From the NCBI GenBank assembly GCA_003165315.1, contig PLSX01000210.1:17617-81616 (forward strand): DNA of 64,000 bases, in the 5' to 3' direction. The DNA is from Acidobacteriota bacterium. Lineage in GTDB: Bacteria; Acidobacteriota; Terriglobia; UBA7540. This document shows, piece after piece, positions 45,875-55,689 of this stretch (position 1 is the first letter of the stretch; each line of letters opens with the position of its first letter). The position numbers and the translations under genes are program-made. The notes beneath the pieces are model-generated. The model ran no database searches and was not told the origin of the DNA. It was given only the letters and a program-made list of their open reading frames with translations.

Positions 45875-48800
45875 ATGCCATCCAGACCTGATAACACGTC
45901 AACATCGCGGGAAACAACGAACTGCTCCCTCAAAACCCTTTTGATTTTGGGGCTAAGCCTGTCAATTCTCTGCGCGTGGGCGCTTTTGCCCACAATGGTG
46001 CACGCGCAGGGGGAAACCACTAGCGCCATCGTGGGGCAAGTTACCGACGCCACTCACGCAGCCATTCCCGGGGCTACTGTGATCGTATCGAATTCTGAAA
46101 CGGGCCTTGAGCGACGCGCCCGCACCGACGGCGAAGGCCGCTTCAACTTCCCTCAACTCATTCCCGGAAATTACTCCGCCCTTGTGCGAGTGGAAGGTTT
46201 CGAAACGCAACGTATCGACGGGGTCATTGCCGCCTTGGGGCAAAAGCAGACGGTGAACTTCGTTCTCCAAGTCGCCTCCACGCAACAATCTGTGGAGGTC
46301 AGTGGCGTGGCTCCCCTGCTGAACACTGAGAACGCCAACACCACTGCCACGCTGGAGGCCCCTGCCTTGGCAGACCTCCCCAATCCGGGGGGCGATTTGA
46401 CCTATCCGCTGCAATTTGCCGCGGGCGCGTTGATCAACACGGCAGGAAGCGGCAACGATTTTGTGGGGGGAACAAACGGCTACGGTAACGTGGAGTTCAA
46501 CGGCCTGCCGGCCCTATCCAACGGGTACATTGTCGACGGTCTCGAAACCAATGACCCACTCACCAATCTCAACAGCGGCCTCTCCACCAATCTGGTGCTT
46601 GGGATCAATTCAATTTCTGAAGTCACCGTCAACACTCTCTCTTATTCAGTGGATCAGGGGCGTTACGGCGCCTCCGAGGTCAACTATGTCACCAAGTCCG
46701 GCACCAACCGATTCCATGGCAATGCCTACGAGATCTGGAATGGGTCGCTGCTGAACGCGGCTGATTACTTTACCAATGCCACCCCGGGAAATCATAAGCC
46801 GCGATCGACGGTCAATCATTTTGGTGGCAGTCTGGGCGGCCCCATCGTCCGCGACAAGTTATTTTTCTTCTTCGACAGCGAATGGGTGCGGATTGCCCTG
46901 CCCATTGTGACTCCCACCACCGTTCCCACCCAAGCCTTCCAGCAATACGTTTTGCAACATTTGCCGATGGGTGGAATCGATGCCATCACGGGGTCCAAAT
47001 ATCCCGCAGCGCCACAACTTGTGCCGTTTTACCAAAACATGTTCTCGCTTTATAACAACACCGGCGGAACGCCGCTGGCCATTCTCGGATGCCCTTTCAA
47101 TTCCGACGGCAGCACAGCGCCGGGCTCGCCCGGAAATGGAAATGGTTGTGCCAACCGGCAAAGTATTTCGCACTCCAGCGACGATCATGAGCAGGTGCAG
47201 ACGGCGCGCGTGGATTACAACTTGAGCGAGAAGGATTTTCTCTGGTTCCGATTTCAATCCGATACCGGGGTACAGGCCGCATATACCGATCCCATCAACC
47301 CTGTGTTTGACGCCGTCTCGCCGCAGCCTTTGTACTCCTTTGCCGCGGGACATACCCACGTGTTTTCGCAGAACCTGGTGAACTACTTCAATCCCGCATT
47401 TTCCTGGTATGAAAGCCTTTTCGCCCCTGCTGACTTGCAGAAGACACTCTCCGCATTCCCGATTGTCTTGCAGGGGCAGGGAGCCAACGCACCGTTCACG
47501 ACGGTGGGTGGACTTGACAACACCTGGCTTCAGGGCCGAAGGGCAACACGGTTCTTCATTAATGATAATCTGGCCTGGAGCCGTGGGGCGCACGAACTGC
47601 GCTTCGGCACCAATACTCGCATTTTGCGGCTCAATGATTACGATTTCGGCGAAGGCTCCGTACCTACTGTGACCTATACCAACTTGCCGCAATTCATCTA
47701 CGGGGTCGCATCCACGGCGTCAAAGACCTTTCCCCAGGCAGCGAATGAACCCTTCAACTTTCTCAATCTCGACCTCTATGCGCAGGACACCTGGAAGGTC
47801 ACGCGCCACCTCACGTGGACGTTTGGCATTCGCGATACCTTCAACTCCAATCCCCACGATCCACATTTGGAGATTGCACGCCTTACAGGATCCTTCACTT
47901 CGATTTCGCACGATGTCAATCAACCGCTCAATGCGGCAATTCAGACGGGCAGGGGAAACCTCTTCGATGCAATACCGCTTGCCATTCTCCAGCCGCGGAC
48001 GGCGATTGCATGGCAGTTTGCATCCCATACGGTTTTGCGAGCGGGCTTCGGCATTTTCAGCGATATCCTGCCGGGAAGCGTGGCCGACACCCTGGGCATG
48101 AACCCACCCTATGTCCAAACATTTCAGGGCGGGCTGTTAGGCTCCGTCGGCGGATTGGGCATTGCTCCCGGATTTCCTGGGAGCGCCATCGACGCCACCG
48201 GCGCCGCCAATCGGGCCTTTACTTCAGGGTTCGCTGCCGGGGAGCTTTCCTGCGCATCACCGCAGGCGAATCCAGGAACATGTCTTCCGCCTGTAGCCTT
48301 GACGGCAGTTCCCGGAGGCAAACTGCATGCGCCCTACTTTCAGGAATGGAGTTTCGGGGTCGAGCATCAGATCGGAACTTCGATCAGCCTGCACGCTCAA
48401 TACGTCGGCACTCGGGCTCTGAACCAGCCCTATCTGACTCAGGAAAATGGCTATCAAACGGTCTGCCAGGGCTGCTTCGTTCCCTTCCCATATTTGCAGC
48501 CCACTGACCCCAGGTTTGGTGCTGTAACACAGCTTTCCACTGGCGCTGCGAGCCACTACGACGGGTTGCAATTGACCGGTGACCGGCGCTTGGGACGCGG
48601 ATTGAAAGGACAGGTCAATTACACCTTAAGCCGCTGCCGGGATGAAGTTTCAAACGGCGGATTCCTTCAATTCTCTTCCGGCGGAATTCTCTCCCCCCTG
48701 CCGGGTGAACTTGACCGCGACAAAGGTCCGTGCGACTACGACATTCGGCACAATTTCACCGCTCAGTATGTTTATGAATTACCCATCAAGGTTCGGAGTC

Positions 48801-49408
48801 GCCGGCTGGGATACACGGTGAACGGCTGGCAGATTTCAGGAACAGCATTCTGGCATAGCGGCATTCCATTTTCGGTGGTGAGCACGCCTTACTCCTATGG
48901 CGGGACCGGCATTGTGCAAGGTAGCGGGCCGCAATTCGCGAGTATAGTGCCCGGCGTACCCTTGTACGAGAAGCAATCCATCGCAGGGGTGACACAACCC
49001 GGAACGAGGCAGTGGCTGAATCCTAATGCCTTTGTTTCCGCCGTCGACCCCAGCACCGGAGCATGCGCAGGCGGCGATAATCCCACCGACTGCCAATTTG
49101 GAACTCTGGGCCGCAATGCGTTGCGCGGACCTGACTTCCTGTGGAGCGATTTCTATATCACCAAAACAATCCCGCTCTCCGAACACATGAGACTGCGCCT
49201 GGATGGCCAGTTCTTTAACGTGTTCAACCACCCGAATTTGGCCCTGCCCAGCACAGTCTTGGCCGGTATCACGGGAAAGCCAGGAACGCAGACAGGCTTC
49301 GGCGCGATTACCTCTCCTACTTCCCCACCTACCGGCCTGCTGGGAGTTGGGCTGGGTGGAGATAATTCTCCGCGCATGGTTGCATTCCAGGCGCGGGTTG
49401 AGTTTTGA
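45875..49408 (+). CDS. TonB-dependent-receptor-like outer-membrane protein with carboxypeptidase regulatory-like domain
   Basis: TTSAIVGQVTDATHAAIPGATVIVSNSETGLERRARTDGEGRFNFPQLIPGNYSALVRVEGFETQ; plug-like region; C-terminal aromatic ARVEF. Confidence 0.9.
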   Translation: MPSRPDNTSTSRETTNCSLKTLLILGLSLSILCAWALLPTMVHAQGETTSAIVGQVTDATHAAIPGATVIVSNSETGLERRARTDGEGRFNFPQLIPGNYSALVRVEGFETQRIDGVIAALGQKQTVNFVLQVASTQQSVEVSGVAPLLNTENANTTATLEAPALADLPNPGGDLTYPLQFAAGALINTAGSGNDFVGGTNGYGNVEFNGLPALSNGYIVDGLETNDPLTNLNSGLSTNLVLGINSISEVTVNTLSYSVDQGRYGASEVNYVTKSGTNRFHGNAYEIWNGSLLNAADYFTNATPGNHKPRSTVNHFGGSLGGPIVRDKLFFFFDSEWVRIALPIVTPTTVPTQAFQQYVLQHLPMGGIDAITGSKYPAAPQLVPFYQNMFSLYNNTGGTPLAILGCPFNSDGSTAPGSPGNGNGCANRQSISHSSDDHEQVQTARVDYNLSEKDFLWFRFQSDTGVQAAYTDPINPVFDAVSPQPLYSFAAGHTHVFSQNLVNYFNPAFSWYESLFAPADLQKTLSAFPIVLQGQGANAPFTTVGGLDNTWLQGRRATRFFINDNLAWSRGAHELRFGTNTRILRLNDYDFGEGSVPTVTYTNLPQFIYGVASTASKTFPQAANEPFNFLNLDLYAQDTWKVTRHLTWTFGIRDTFNSNPHDPHLEIARLTGSFTSISHDVNQPLNAAIQTGRGNLFDAIPLAILQPRTAIAWQFASHTVLRAGFGIFSDILPGSVADTLGMNPPYVQTFQGGLLGSVGGLGIAPGFPGSAIDATGAANRAFTSGFAAGELSCASPQANPGTCLPPVALTAVPGGKLHAPYFQEWSFGVEHQIGTSISLHAQYVGTRALNQPYLTQENGYQTVCQGCFVPFPYLQPTDPRFGAVTQLSTGAASHYDGLQLTGDRRLGRGLKGQVNYTLSRCRDEVSNGGFLQFSSGGILSPLPGELDRDKGPCDYDIRHNFTAQYVYELPIKVRSRRLGYTVNGWQISGTAFWHSGIPFSVVSTPYSYGGTGIVQGSGPQFASIVPGVPLYEKQSIAGVTQPGTRQWLNPNAFVSAVDPSTGACAGGDNPTDCQFGTLGRNALRGPDFLWSDFYITKTIPLSEHMRLRLDGQFFNVFNHPNLALPSTVLAGITGKPGTQTGFGAITSPTSPPTGLLGVGLGGDNSPRMVAFQARVEF

Positions 49409-49438
49409 AAGAACACGGAGCTCTGCCGCACTGCCGCA

Positions 49439-51547
49439 TCAAACGGGAGGGATATTCAGGGTGAGCCACAGGATCGTTGGGTACTCTGAGGTCGTGTTGG
49501 TGGCGAACACGAAGAAATTTGGGTTAATCACGATGCCCGTCCCCTGCGAAGGTTGGGCTGTGAGGGCCAAGGTGCCGTTGGCAGCAATTGTAATCGTCTC
49601 AGTGCTCAAATGATCCGCCGATTGATTGCTGACGGAAGTAATATCTGTGGCCAGAGAAATTCCTCCGGTCCCATTCAAGATGGCGATGTCGCACTCGGCT
49701 TCGGCACTTTGATTGACAATTTCCGTTCCGCTGCCAAAGAATGTCCCTTGCAGAGTAGAGTTACTGAAAGAGCCACTGTTGCTCTGCGCTGCCGAATACC
49801 CTGCAAACGCGCCAGTGTCAGCGCCGACGTAAACGGCAAGCGTGCCGCCGGTCAAATAGAGATGGCCGGCATTCGCTAACCTGCTCGTGGTCAAGCTCAC
49901 CCCACCAACAAAATCGACACTGTATGTATAGACGGGCAACGTGCCACCCGCCAACCACACGCCACCATCGTTCTCATCGTACGAATTGAATGTCAGCTTG
50001 CTGCTTCCATCTGCCGTGGCGAGGGCAAGGAATATCTTCCCGCTGGTGGAACTGTTCACCCCATTGGCATAGACGACGTAATCCCCCACCAGCGAACTCT
50101 GGCTGAAGATGTTTTGGGTTTGATAAGTCGCCTGGCCCGCCAGCACAGGATTCGCGTTGGTTGTTAGATTCAAAATCGATGGCACACCCGGCGGGGGATT
50201 CTGGGTGACAAAGTAAGCGACAAGATTGTTGGAACCCACCGACTCGGTGAAGCGCCCGTTCGCATCCATGCCGGTGTAAGTACCGGTTGAGCCCACAGTG
50301 GGTCCCGTGGTGGTTAAAGTCCCCGCATCGTTGCAAGTCTGTTCGGAGTTACTGATGCTGCCACCGCTGCTGGTATGGACACCTCCGCAGACAATCCGGC
50401 CATTCGTAACGGAATCCCAACCCGTCAAGAGATGAACGTAGGCGCCGCCTTGCAGAACGAAAAAGTCGGACGGATTCTGCTGGAAGATCTGGCCGGTGGC
50501 AATAAAGGCGCTGGAGTTGGCTGGGTCGAATTCCATGATTTGCCCTTGGGTCGCGGTGTTGAGCGAGATGACGCCAAGATCAAGCCGGGTTTTTAGGGTC
50601 ACGCCCGACGACGTCACAATCGTGGCGCAACCGCGGTTATCCGACCCCACGCTATAGGAGCTTATGGGAGATGCGGAAACAGTGGCGTGGGTGGCAGAAA
50701 TTGCGCCCGTACTGTTCATGTCCAATTCACCGGCCTTGATATGCCCGGAGCCATCGACGGTAATTGAACCCACAACAGCGTTGAACCCATTATGATTGAA
50801 CCCCTTGAGCTGGAAGGCATACTGCCCGCTCAAGATGGATTCATTCCCCGATCCGCAAACAAGAGGGACTGCGGCCGTGATGGTAACGCTGACGGAAGCG
50901 GACTGGTTGGGATCCGCCTGGCTGGTCACAGTAATGTTGAATGTGGCGGGCGAAGGGACTGCCGCAGGCGCGTTGAAAGTGACGCTTAATCCCGTTCCAC
51001 TGATCGTCCCAAATGTTGCGTTGCCATTGGTGACGCCATTCACGGTCCAGGTAACGGCGGTATTGCTGGTGCCGATCACCGTGGCCGTTAGCCCCAGGCT
51101 TGCTTGCGCCGCGACGTTGGCGGTGGGGCTGGAGGGAATGGTAATGGAAACTTCCACCCCGGCCACAATCGTGAAACTCACCGAAGCAGATTTGCTCGGA
51201 TCCGCCATGCTGGTGGCCGTGACGTTAAACGTGGCTGGCGAAGGCACAGCAGCAGGCGCGGTGTAAATTACGGATAAGCCAGTGCCGGTAATGGTCCCGA
51301 AGTTGGCGTTCCCGTTCGCGACGCCGTTCACCGTCCACGTGACAGCAGTATTGGTGGTGTTCACCACTGAAGCCGTAACCGCCAAAGTTCCGTTCACTGG
51401 GAGCGTCTGGGCACTGGTCGGACTGGTAATGGAAACCTGGACGGGGAGCTTCTGCTTGCCTCCACCGCTACCGCCGCAATGCGCCGCAACCAGCAACAGG
51501 CACAAGCTTGCCAGAACAGACCCCGCACGACCCAGGTTTCGTTTCAT
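49439..51547 (-). CDS. Ig-like-repeat lipoprotein
   Basis: SLCLLLVAAHCGGSGGG lipobox; two repeats with NTAVTWTVNGVxNGNAxFGTIxGTGLSVxxxAPAAVPSPATFNxTxTSxADPxxSASVSxTI. Confidence 0.82.
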   Translation of the reverse strand: MKRNLGRAGSVLASLCLLLVAAHCGGSGGGKQKLPVQVSITSPTSAQTLPVNGTLAVTASVVNTTNTAVTWTVNGVANGNANFGTITGTGLSVIYTAPAAVPSPATFNVTATSMADPSKSASVSFTIVAGVEVSITIPSSPTANVAAQASLGLTATVIGTSNTAVTWTVNGVTNGNATFGTISGTGLSVTFNAPAAVPSPATFNITVTSQADPNQSASVSVTITAAVPLVCGSGNESILSGQYAFQLKGFNHNGFNAVVGSITVDGSGHIKAGELDMNSTGAISATHATVSASPISSYSVGSDNRGCATIVTSSGVTLKTRLDLGVISLNTATQGQIMEFDPANSSAFIATGQIFQQNPSDFFVLQGGAYVHLLTGWDSVTNGRIVCGGVHTSSGGSISNSEQTCNDAGTLTTTGPTVGSTGTYTGMDANGRFTESVGSNNLVAYFVTQNPPPGVPSILNLTTNANPVLAGQATYQTQNIFSQSSLVGDYVVYANGVNSSTSGKIFLALATADGSSKLTFNSYDENDGGVWLAGGTLPVYTYSVDFVGGVSLTTSRLANAGHLYLTGGTLAVYVGADTGAFAGYSAAQSNSGSFSNSTLQGTFFGSGTEIVNQSAEAECDIAILNGTGGISLATDITSVSNQSADHLSTETITIAANGTLALTAQPSQGTGIVINPNFFVFATNTTSEYPTILWLTLNIPPV

Positions 51548-51846
51548 TGCTCCGGCTCTCGTCAAAATCTCACCTCGGATCACCACTTGCCGTAACGGAC
51601 GTTATCGTTGCTAGTATAGGGCCGAAATGAAAATTGGGATTGTAGAAATTCGCCCAAAGTTCAAGTCCCTGATTCTCCCTGCGGGTAATTATCGCGAAGG
51701 ATGGCGAGGCGGTTTGACAAATCGTCTAATCAAATTGTCCGGAATAGGATGGGGATGGCCGGGGGATATCGGTGGGAGGAACGAGCGATACAATGAGGAC
51801 TGAGGCCGATGAGAATCCAATCATCTATGGCAGATGTAGGGTCTTG

Positions 51847-52902
51847 TCAATTACTCGGCGAACCAAAGTTCGAGTTCGAGTTTGAGCCGAAATTCGAGTT
51901 TGAATTCGAGTTGCCAAAGCCCCCTTGGGAAGAGCCAAAACCTCCTTGGGACGATCCAAAGCCTCCCTGGGAAGAGCCAAATCCTTGCGAGCCAGGTTGT
52001 TGCCCCAAGCCATTTATTCCGCCGAGTGCGGAACCGGCGCCACCCGGCATGCCCACCTGCATCCCGAAGATTCCCATATCGATTCCGATGAATTCCCACT
52101 CGTCATAGTGGTTGTGCTTTTGCCAGGTCTTAATGGAATCATGATGGCTGGTGGCTGCAACCCCAGCAATGTAAGCGCCTTGCACCCCATTGGTGTTCCC
52201 GAGAAGCGATGAACCTGCCCCCCCCTGCCCGGAATTCGTTGACGAGTTCATCCCGGTTCCCCCAAAGGAGCTCCCCTGCATTCCCATGGAAGAGTTGCCA
52301 AAGGACGAACTCCCGAATGAAGATCCCCCCATGGAGGAACTATTCCCGAAGGATGAATTTCCGCCAAAAGACGAGTTGTTACCAAAGGAAGAGTTACTGC
52401 CAAAGGATGAATTGTTTCCGAACGACGAGCTTCCGCCAAAGGACGAGTTGTTGGAATTATTGGTTCCAACCCCGGCCGGATTAGGATTATTGGAGTTGTT
52501 GCGCATGGGCTGGTTCAAGGAATCCAGCAACACTCCGGCGGCATTGACATGGATGAATCGCCATTTCCCCTTGGGGTCCATGGGATCGCGATATTCCTGC
52601 CGCAGGAAGCGCATACCATTGGTTTGGAGCAACTCCTTGGTGCTCACCGGGTAACGGTTAAACTGCTTGTGGAACAGGTAGACAGCTTTGGCGTATTGGG
52701 TGCCGCGGAAGATCAACTCCTGTTCCCGCTCCCGTTGTCCCTCTTGGTAAACGCTCGGCAGGGTCGCGGCCAATGCAATCAGCAACAGGGTGGCGATCAT
52801 CATCACGATGATCAGCACGACGCCTTCAGAGCCATTCCTGCGCCGACGCGCACTACTGGGCAATGGGCAATTCGATTTTCTGGTGTGTATCGCCATCTTC
52901 AA
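51847..52902 (-). CDS. Type II secretion pseudopilin-like protein with Asn/Ser/Gly/Phe low-complexity tail
   Basis: SEGVVLIIVMMIATLLLIALAATLPSVYQEGQREREQELIFRGTQYAKAVYLFHKQFNRYPVSTKELL...DPMDPKGKWRFI; then SSFGNNSSFG... and GGFGSSQGGFGSSQ repeats. Confidence 0.82.
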   Translation of the reverse strand: MKMAIHTRKSNCPLPSSARRRRNGSEGVVLIIVMMIATLLLIALAATLPSVYQEGQREREQELIFRGTQYAKAVYLFHKQFNRYPVSTKELLQTNGMRFLRQEYRDPMDPKGKWRFIHVNAAGVLLDSLNQPMRNNSNNPNPAGVGTNNSNNSSFGGSSSFGNNSSFGSNSSFGNNSSFGGNSSFGNSSSMGGSSFGSSSFGNSSMGMQGSSFGGTGMNSSTNSGQGGAGSSLLGNTNGVQGAYIAGVAATSHHDSIKTWQKHNHYDEWEFIGIDMGIFGMQVGMPGGAGSALGGINGLGQQPGSQGFGSSQGGFGSSQGGFGSSQGGFGNSNSNSNFGSNSNSNFGSPSN

Positions 52903-53413
52903 CCACGACCATGGAAGGATTAATCGTCAGGACCTTGAACTTCACTCCCACCATTTCGCCTTCATGCACCACCGAGAGGTCATCGTTAAAAGTCACCATG
53001 GCTTCCTTCTTTCCACCTGGCAACTCATTGTATCCGACTGCCTTCAAGGGAGGCGGAGGGGGGGGAGCGGGCGCGACCTGGGCAGCCGGAACAACCGCCT
53101 GAGGACCCGCCTGTTGAGCAACAACGCCGCCTACAAACTCGAAGGGGTTGCGATCCTCGTCAGGAAGCGGCCGGGAATCCAGCGCCTTGAGGGTATCAAA
53201 GTGGACGGCCGGATCGTACTTCGCAAGGTCATCGGGGACATAGGCAGAGGCCTTCGCCGCTCGCACATGCGACCTGCCGGCCGCCACGATTGGGGCGTGC
53301 CCACCACCCGGCCGCATCTCCCGGAACTGCCGTACCAGGTTTCCGACCAGGATGAGCGACAAGACACCCATCACCCCGACTCCCCATTTTTGACTTCCGC
53401 CTTGTAGGTTCAT
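52853..53413 (-). CDS. PilP/GspC-like periplasmic-linker protein
   Basis: One TM; Pro-rich linker; LKAVGYNELPGGKKEAMVTFNDDLSVVHEGEMVGVKFKVLTINPSMVVVEDGDTHQKIELP (HR-like beta domain). Confidence 0.65.
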   Translation of the reverse strand: MNLQGGSQKWGVGVMGVLSLILVGNLVRQFREMRPGGGHAPIVAAGRSHVRAAKASAYVPDDLAKYDPAVHFDTLKALDSRPLPDEDRNPFEFVGGVVAQQAGPQAVVPAAQVAPAPPPPPPLKAVGYNELPGGKKEAMVTFNDDLSVVHEGEMVGVKFKVLTINPSMVVVEDGDTHQKIELPIAQ

Positions 53414-53964
53414 GGCGTTAGGTAGAGGTCAGCACCCAGCCGCAATCCGAGTGCTTGATTATCTCCCTCCGGTGTAAAGGTGAATTCGCGCACCAAAATG
53501 AAATCATTAGCGGTTTCCAAAGCGTGCGAGAATTTTACTAAACCCGTGTACGGTCCTTCCAAAGTGATATTAAGCTCCAGACGTTCCAAGGGGTCGTTGT
53601 GCACAGTCCTGTCCAGTCTATACCCGATGGAGGCGACCTTAACCCCGGCAGCGTCGGCAATCTTATGAACCAGATGCGCCGCTGTGGAATAAGCCTCCCG
53701 CCGGGAAGGGGTGCGGTTGGTGGTTAAGTCCTGCAACCCTTTACCCGTCGGTGGGAAAGCGGCTTCGTACTTCTTCAAAATGTCAACACGAACTTGCTGG
53801 TTTCGGACGGATTGGCGCAGTGTCTCCTGTTCGCGCTCGACTGCGTCCAGCTTGCTCCGCAGGGGCTGATAGAGGGCAAAGAAAACCACCAGATCCAGCA
53901 GCACCAGCGCGATGCCGATGATTTCGAAGATCCTATTTATGATTTGGCGTCGACTTTTCTTCAC
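53410..53964 (-). CDS. PilO-like type IV pilus/T2SS biogenesis protein
   Basis: Short cytoplasmic N-terminus, TM (FEIIGIALVLLDLVVFFALY), coiled coil, ferredoxin-like domain (RLELNITLEGPYTGLVKFSHALETANDFILVREF); gene order after pilN-like. Confidence 0.75.
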   Translation of the reverse strand: MKKSRRQIINRIFEIIGIALVLLDLVVFFALYQPLRSKLDAVEREQETLRQSVRNQQVRVDILKKYEAAFPPTGKGLQDLTTNRTPSRREAYSTAAHLVHKIADAAGVKVASIGYRLDRTVHNDPLERLELNITLEGPYTGLVKFSHALETANDFILVREFTFTPEGDNQALGLRLGADLYLTP

Positions 53965-54562
53965 TATTTTTCTCTGTGGATAGATCGGTTCCCGGCAAGT
54001 ATCGCGCCGAACAGAGGATGTTCACCTGGTCGGGTTGCGAACTTTCCTCCTGAAACCCCTGGTTAATGATGGATACGTCCTTAAAGTCCGGGGAATCTTC
54101 GAGATCGTTGATAAAGGTCTCGATGGCATCTTCGTTCTTCGCCGTAATTCCCATCCGAATCATGTAGTCATCGCCCGCCTTCTTGGGACCTTCCAAAGCA
54201 AGGCCCGTCAGGTGAGCGTCCTGAGGCAATAGGCCCGCCAGCCTGGCGCTAACCTCCGCAAGAGAAAGCTGCCTTTGATCGATCAGAGTATTTACGAAAT
54301 TGGCGCGATTGAGCAGGTCATGATAAGTCGGGTCGTCCAGCTTTCTCCTGATGCCCACTTCCTGATTGTGCAGCTCTGCTGTTCGCGTCTGGACTTCAGT
54401 CAGTTGACCTTCCATGGTTCGGTAGTCGCGAAATTCACGCAGTGTTCCTCTTGTTAGCACCACCAGCACCACCAAGCCGGCGAGCGTGGTGGGAATCGCC
54501 CATGCCAGGGCAATTCGGTCGCGCACACTGGCAGCGGGAGAAAGGTTCAGGGTAATTTTCAT
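53933..54562 (-). CDS. PilN-like protein
   Basis: MKITLNLSPAASVRDRIALAWAIPTTLAGLVVLVVLTRG...GLALEGPKKAGDDYMIRMGITAKNEDAIETFINDLEDSPDFKDVSIINQGF. Confidence 0.8.
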   Translation of the reverse strand: MKITLNLSPAASVRDRIALAWAIPTTLAGLVVLVVLTRGTLREFRDYRTMEGQLTEVQTRTAELHNQEVGIRRKLDDPTYHDLLNRANFVNTLIDQRQLSLAEVSARLAGLLPQDAHLTGLALEGPKKAGDDYMIRMGITAKNEDAIETFINDLEDSPDFKDVSIINQGFQEESSQPDQVNILCSARYLPGTDLSTEKNSEEKSTPNHK

Positions 54563-54587
54563 GGTCGTAAGTTCAATCGGTCAACTT

Positions 54588-54656
54588 GCTGTGGCGGCGG
54601 TCTCAGACCGCCGCTGTATCCCTTGAGTTACGGCGGTCGGAGACCGTCGCTACAGC
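54588..54656. repeat. REPIN-like double-hairpin element in the pilM-pilN gap
   Basis: GCGGCGGTCT-C-AGACCGCCGC (54594-54614) and GGCGGTCGGAGACCGTCGC, bounded by GCTGT/ACAGC. Confidence 0.8.
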
Positions 54657-54664
54657 GAACTGCA

Positions 54665-55630
54665 TTAACTCAGGTTCGCCACCAACCCGGCAAAGGGCAT
54701 TCCAAACTGTTCAAAAGTCTCGCTTTGCCCCGTGGGCAGCCCGCCGGCTGGAGCGAAATTCGACGGCAGAGGGCAGAGCTCGCGGCCCAGAGCTTTCGCC
54801 AGTGCTGCCTCAACTTCCGGATCGGCCAGTGGACGCGCACAATACCAGACATTCTCCACATGGACACTCAGATTATCCTGACAGGTTGCCAAGACCCGGG
54901 CTGCTTCGCGCCCCACTTCCTCGGCATTGCTGGCGGCATCGCCCCCCAAAGGCCGCGTTCTCCAGTAGCGAATCCGGTTGAAGGCGATTACAACTGCGGT
55001 TAGCGCTCCCGGACAAAGATGCAACAAGAGCTGTCCTCCAGCGTCCTCGGGGAGAAGAGGCAGCAGGGCCACAGTCGCCGGCAACACCAGTGCCGGCACA
55101 CCCCGGTTCAGGCCGTCCAGGGCTGCTTCAAACTCGGCCAGCACGGAACTACGCACTGCAACTGCTAATATTTCCAACAGATCGGGTTGCTTCCCCACAA
55201 CCTGGTAGGTCAAGCGGGCCTCTTCCGGCGCATAGGGCAGATACTCCCGCATCTTCCATCGCACCAGAGTTTCCGCTTCCTGCCGATCGGTAGGCAGGGT
55301 CTCAAATTGCAGCAAGGCCACCCGCACTGACACGTCAGGGATCAGCAATCCCAGCCTGCCGCCGGCATTGCCAACCCTTTCAATGACTTCGGTGATGGCT
55401 TGCCCTACCGCGCTATTGTTCGCGAGGTTGGATTTGTTGGGTGACGGAACAATCGCACCTGCCGGAAGGTGACGCACTCCGACGCTCAGAACCTGCCGCT
55501 TGGAGGGGTTCAGGCGGGCGGCCGCCACAAACCCTGGCTCCAAATCCAAGGCCAAACTGGGGGCCACAAAGGTACCCGTGAACGTGTGGTTACCCAGTGC
55601 CAACCGCTTTTTCCATCTAGACAAATCCAT
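54665..55630 (-). CDS. PilM-like actin-fold protein
   Basis: LALDLEPGFVAAARLNPSKRQVLSVGVRHLPAGAI...GRLGLLIPDVSVRVALLQFETLPTDRQEAETLVRWKMREYLPY; followed by PilN/PilO-like ORFs. Confidence 0.8.
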   Translation of the reverse strand: MDLSRWKKRLALGNHTFTGTFVAPSLALDLEPGFVAAARLNPSKRQVLSVGVRHLPAGAIVPSPNKSNLANNSAVGQAITEVIERVGNAGGRLGLLIPDVSVRVALLQFETLPTDRQEAETLVRWKMREYLPYAPEEARLTYQVVGKQPDLLEILAVAVRSSVLAEFEAALDGLNRGVPALVLPATVALLPLLPEDAGGQLLLHLCPGALTAVVIAFNRIRYWRTRPLGGDAASNAEEVGREAARVLATCQDNLSVHVENVWYCARPLADPEVEAALAKALGRELCPLPSNFAPAGGLPTGQSETFEQFGMPFAGLVANLS

Positions 55631-55656
55631 AAACCTACCGTCCCCGGTACTCCATA

Positions 55657-55686
55657 CAGTGGGGCGGTTCGCGAAACCGCCCCTAC
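55657..55686. repeat. Hairpin repeat between gspE-like and pilM-like genes
   Basis: GGGGCGGTT-CGCGA-AACCGCCCC (55661-55683) flanked by CAGT/CTAC. Confidence 0.85.
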
Positions 55687-55689
55687 AAC

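Noticed and set aside
46859-47692. 277-aa minus-strand ORF
   Set aside because: Antisense to the second TonB-like gene.
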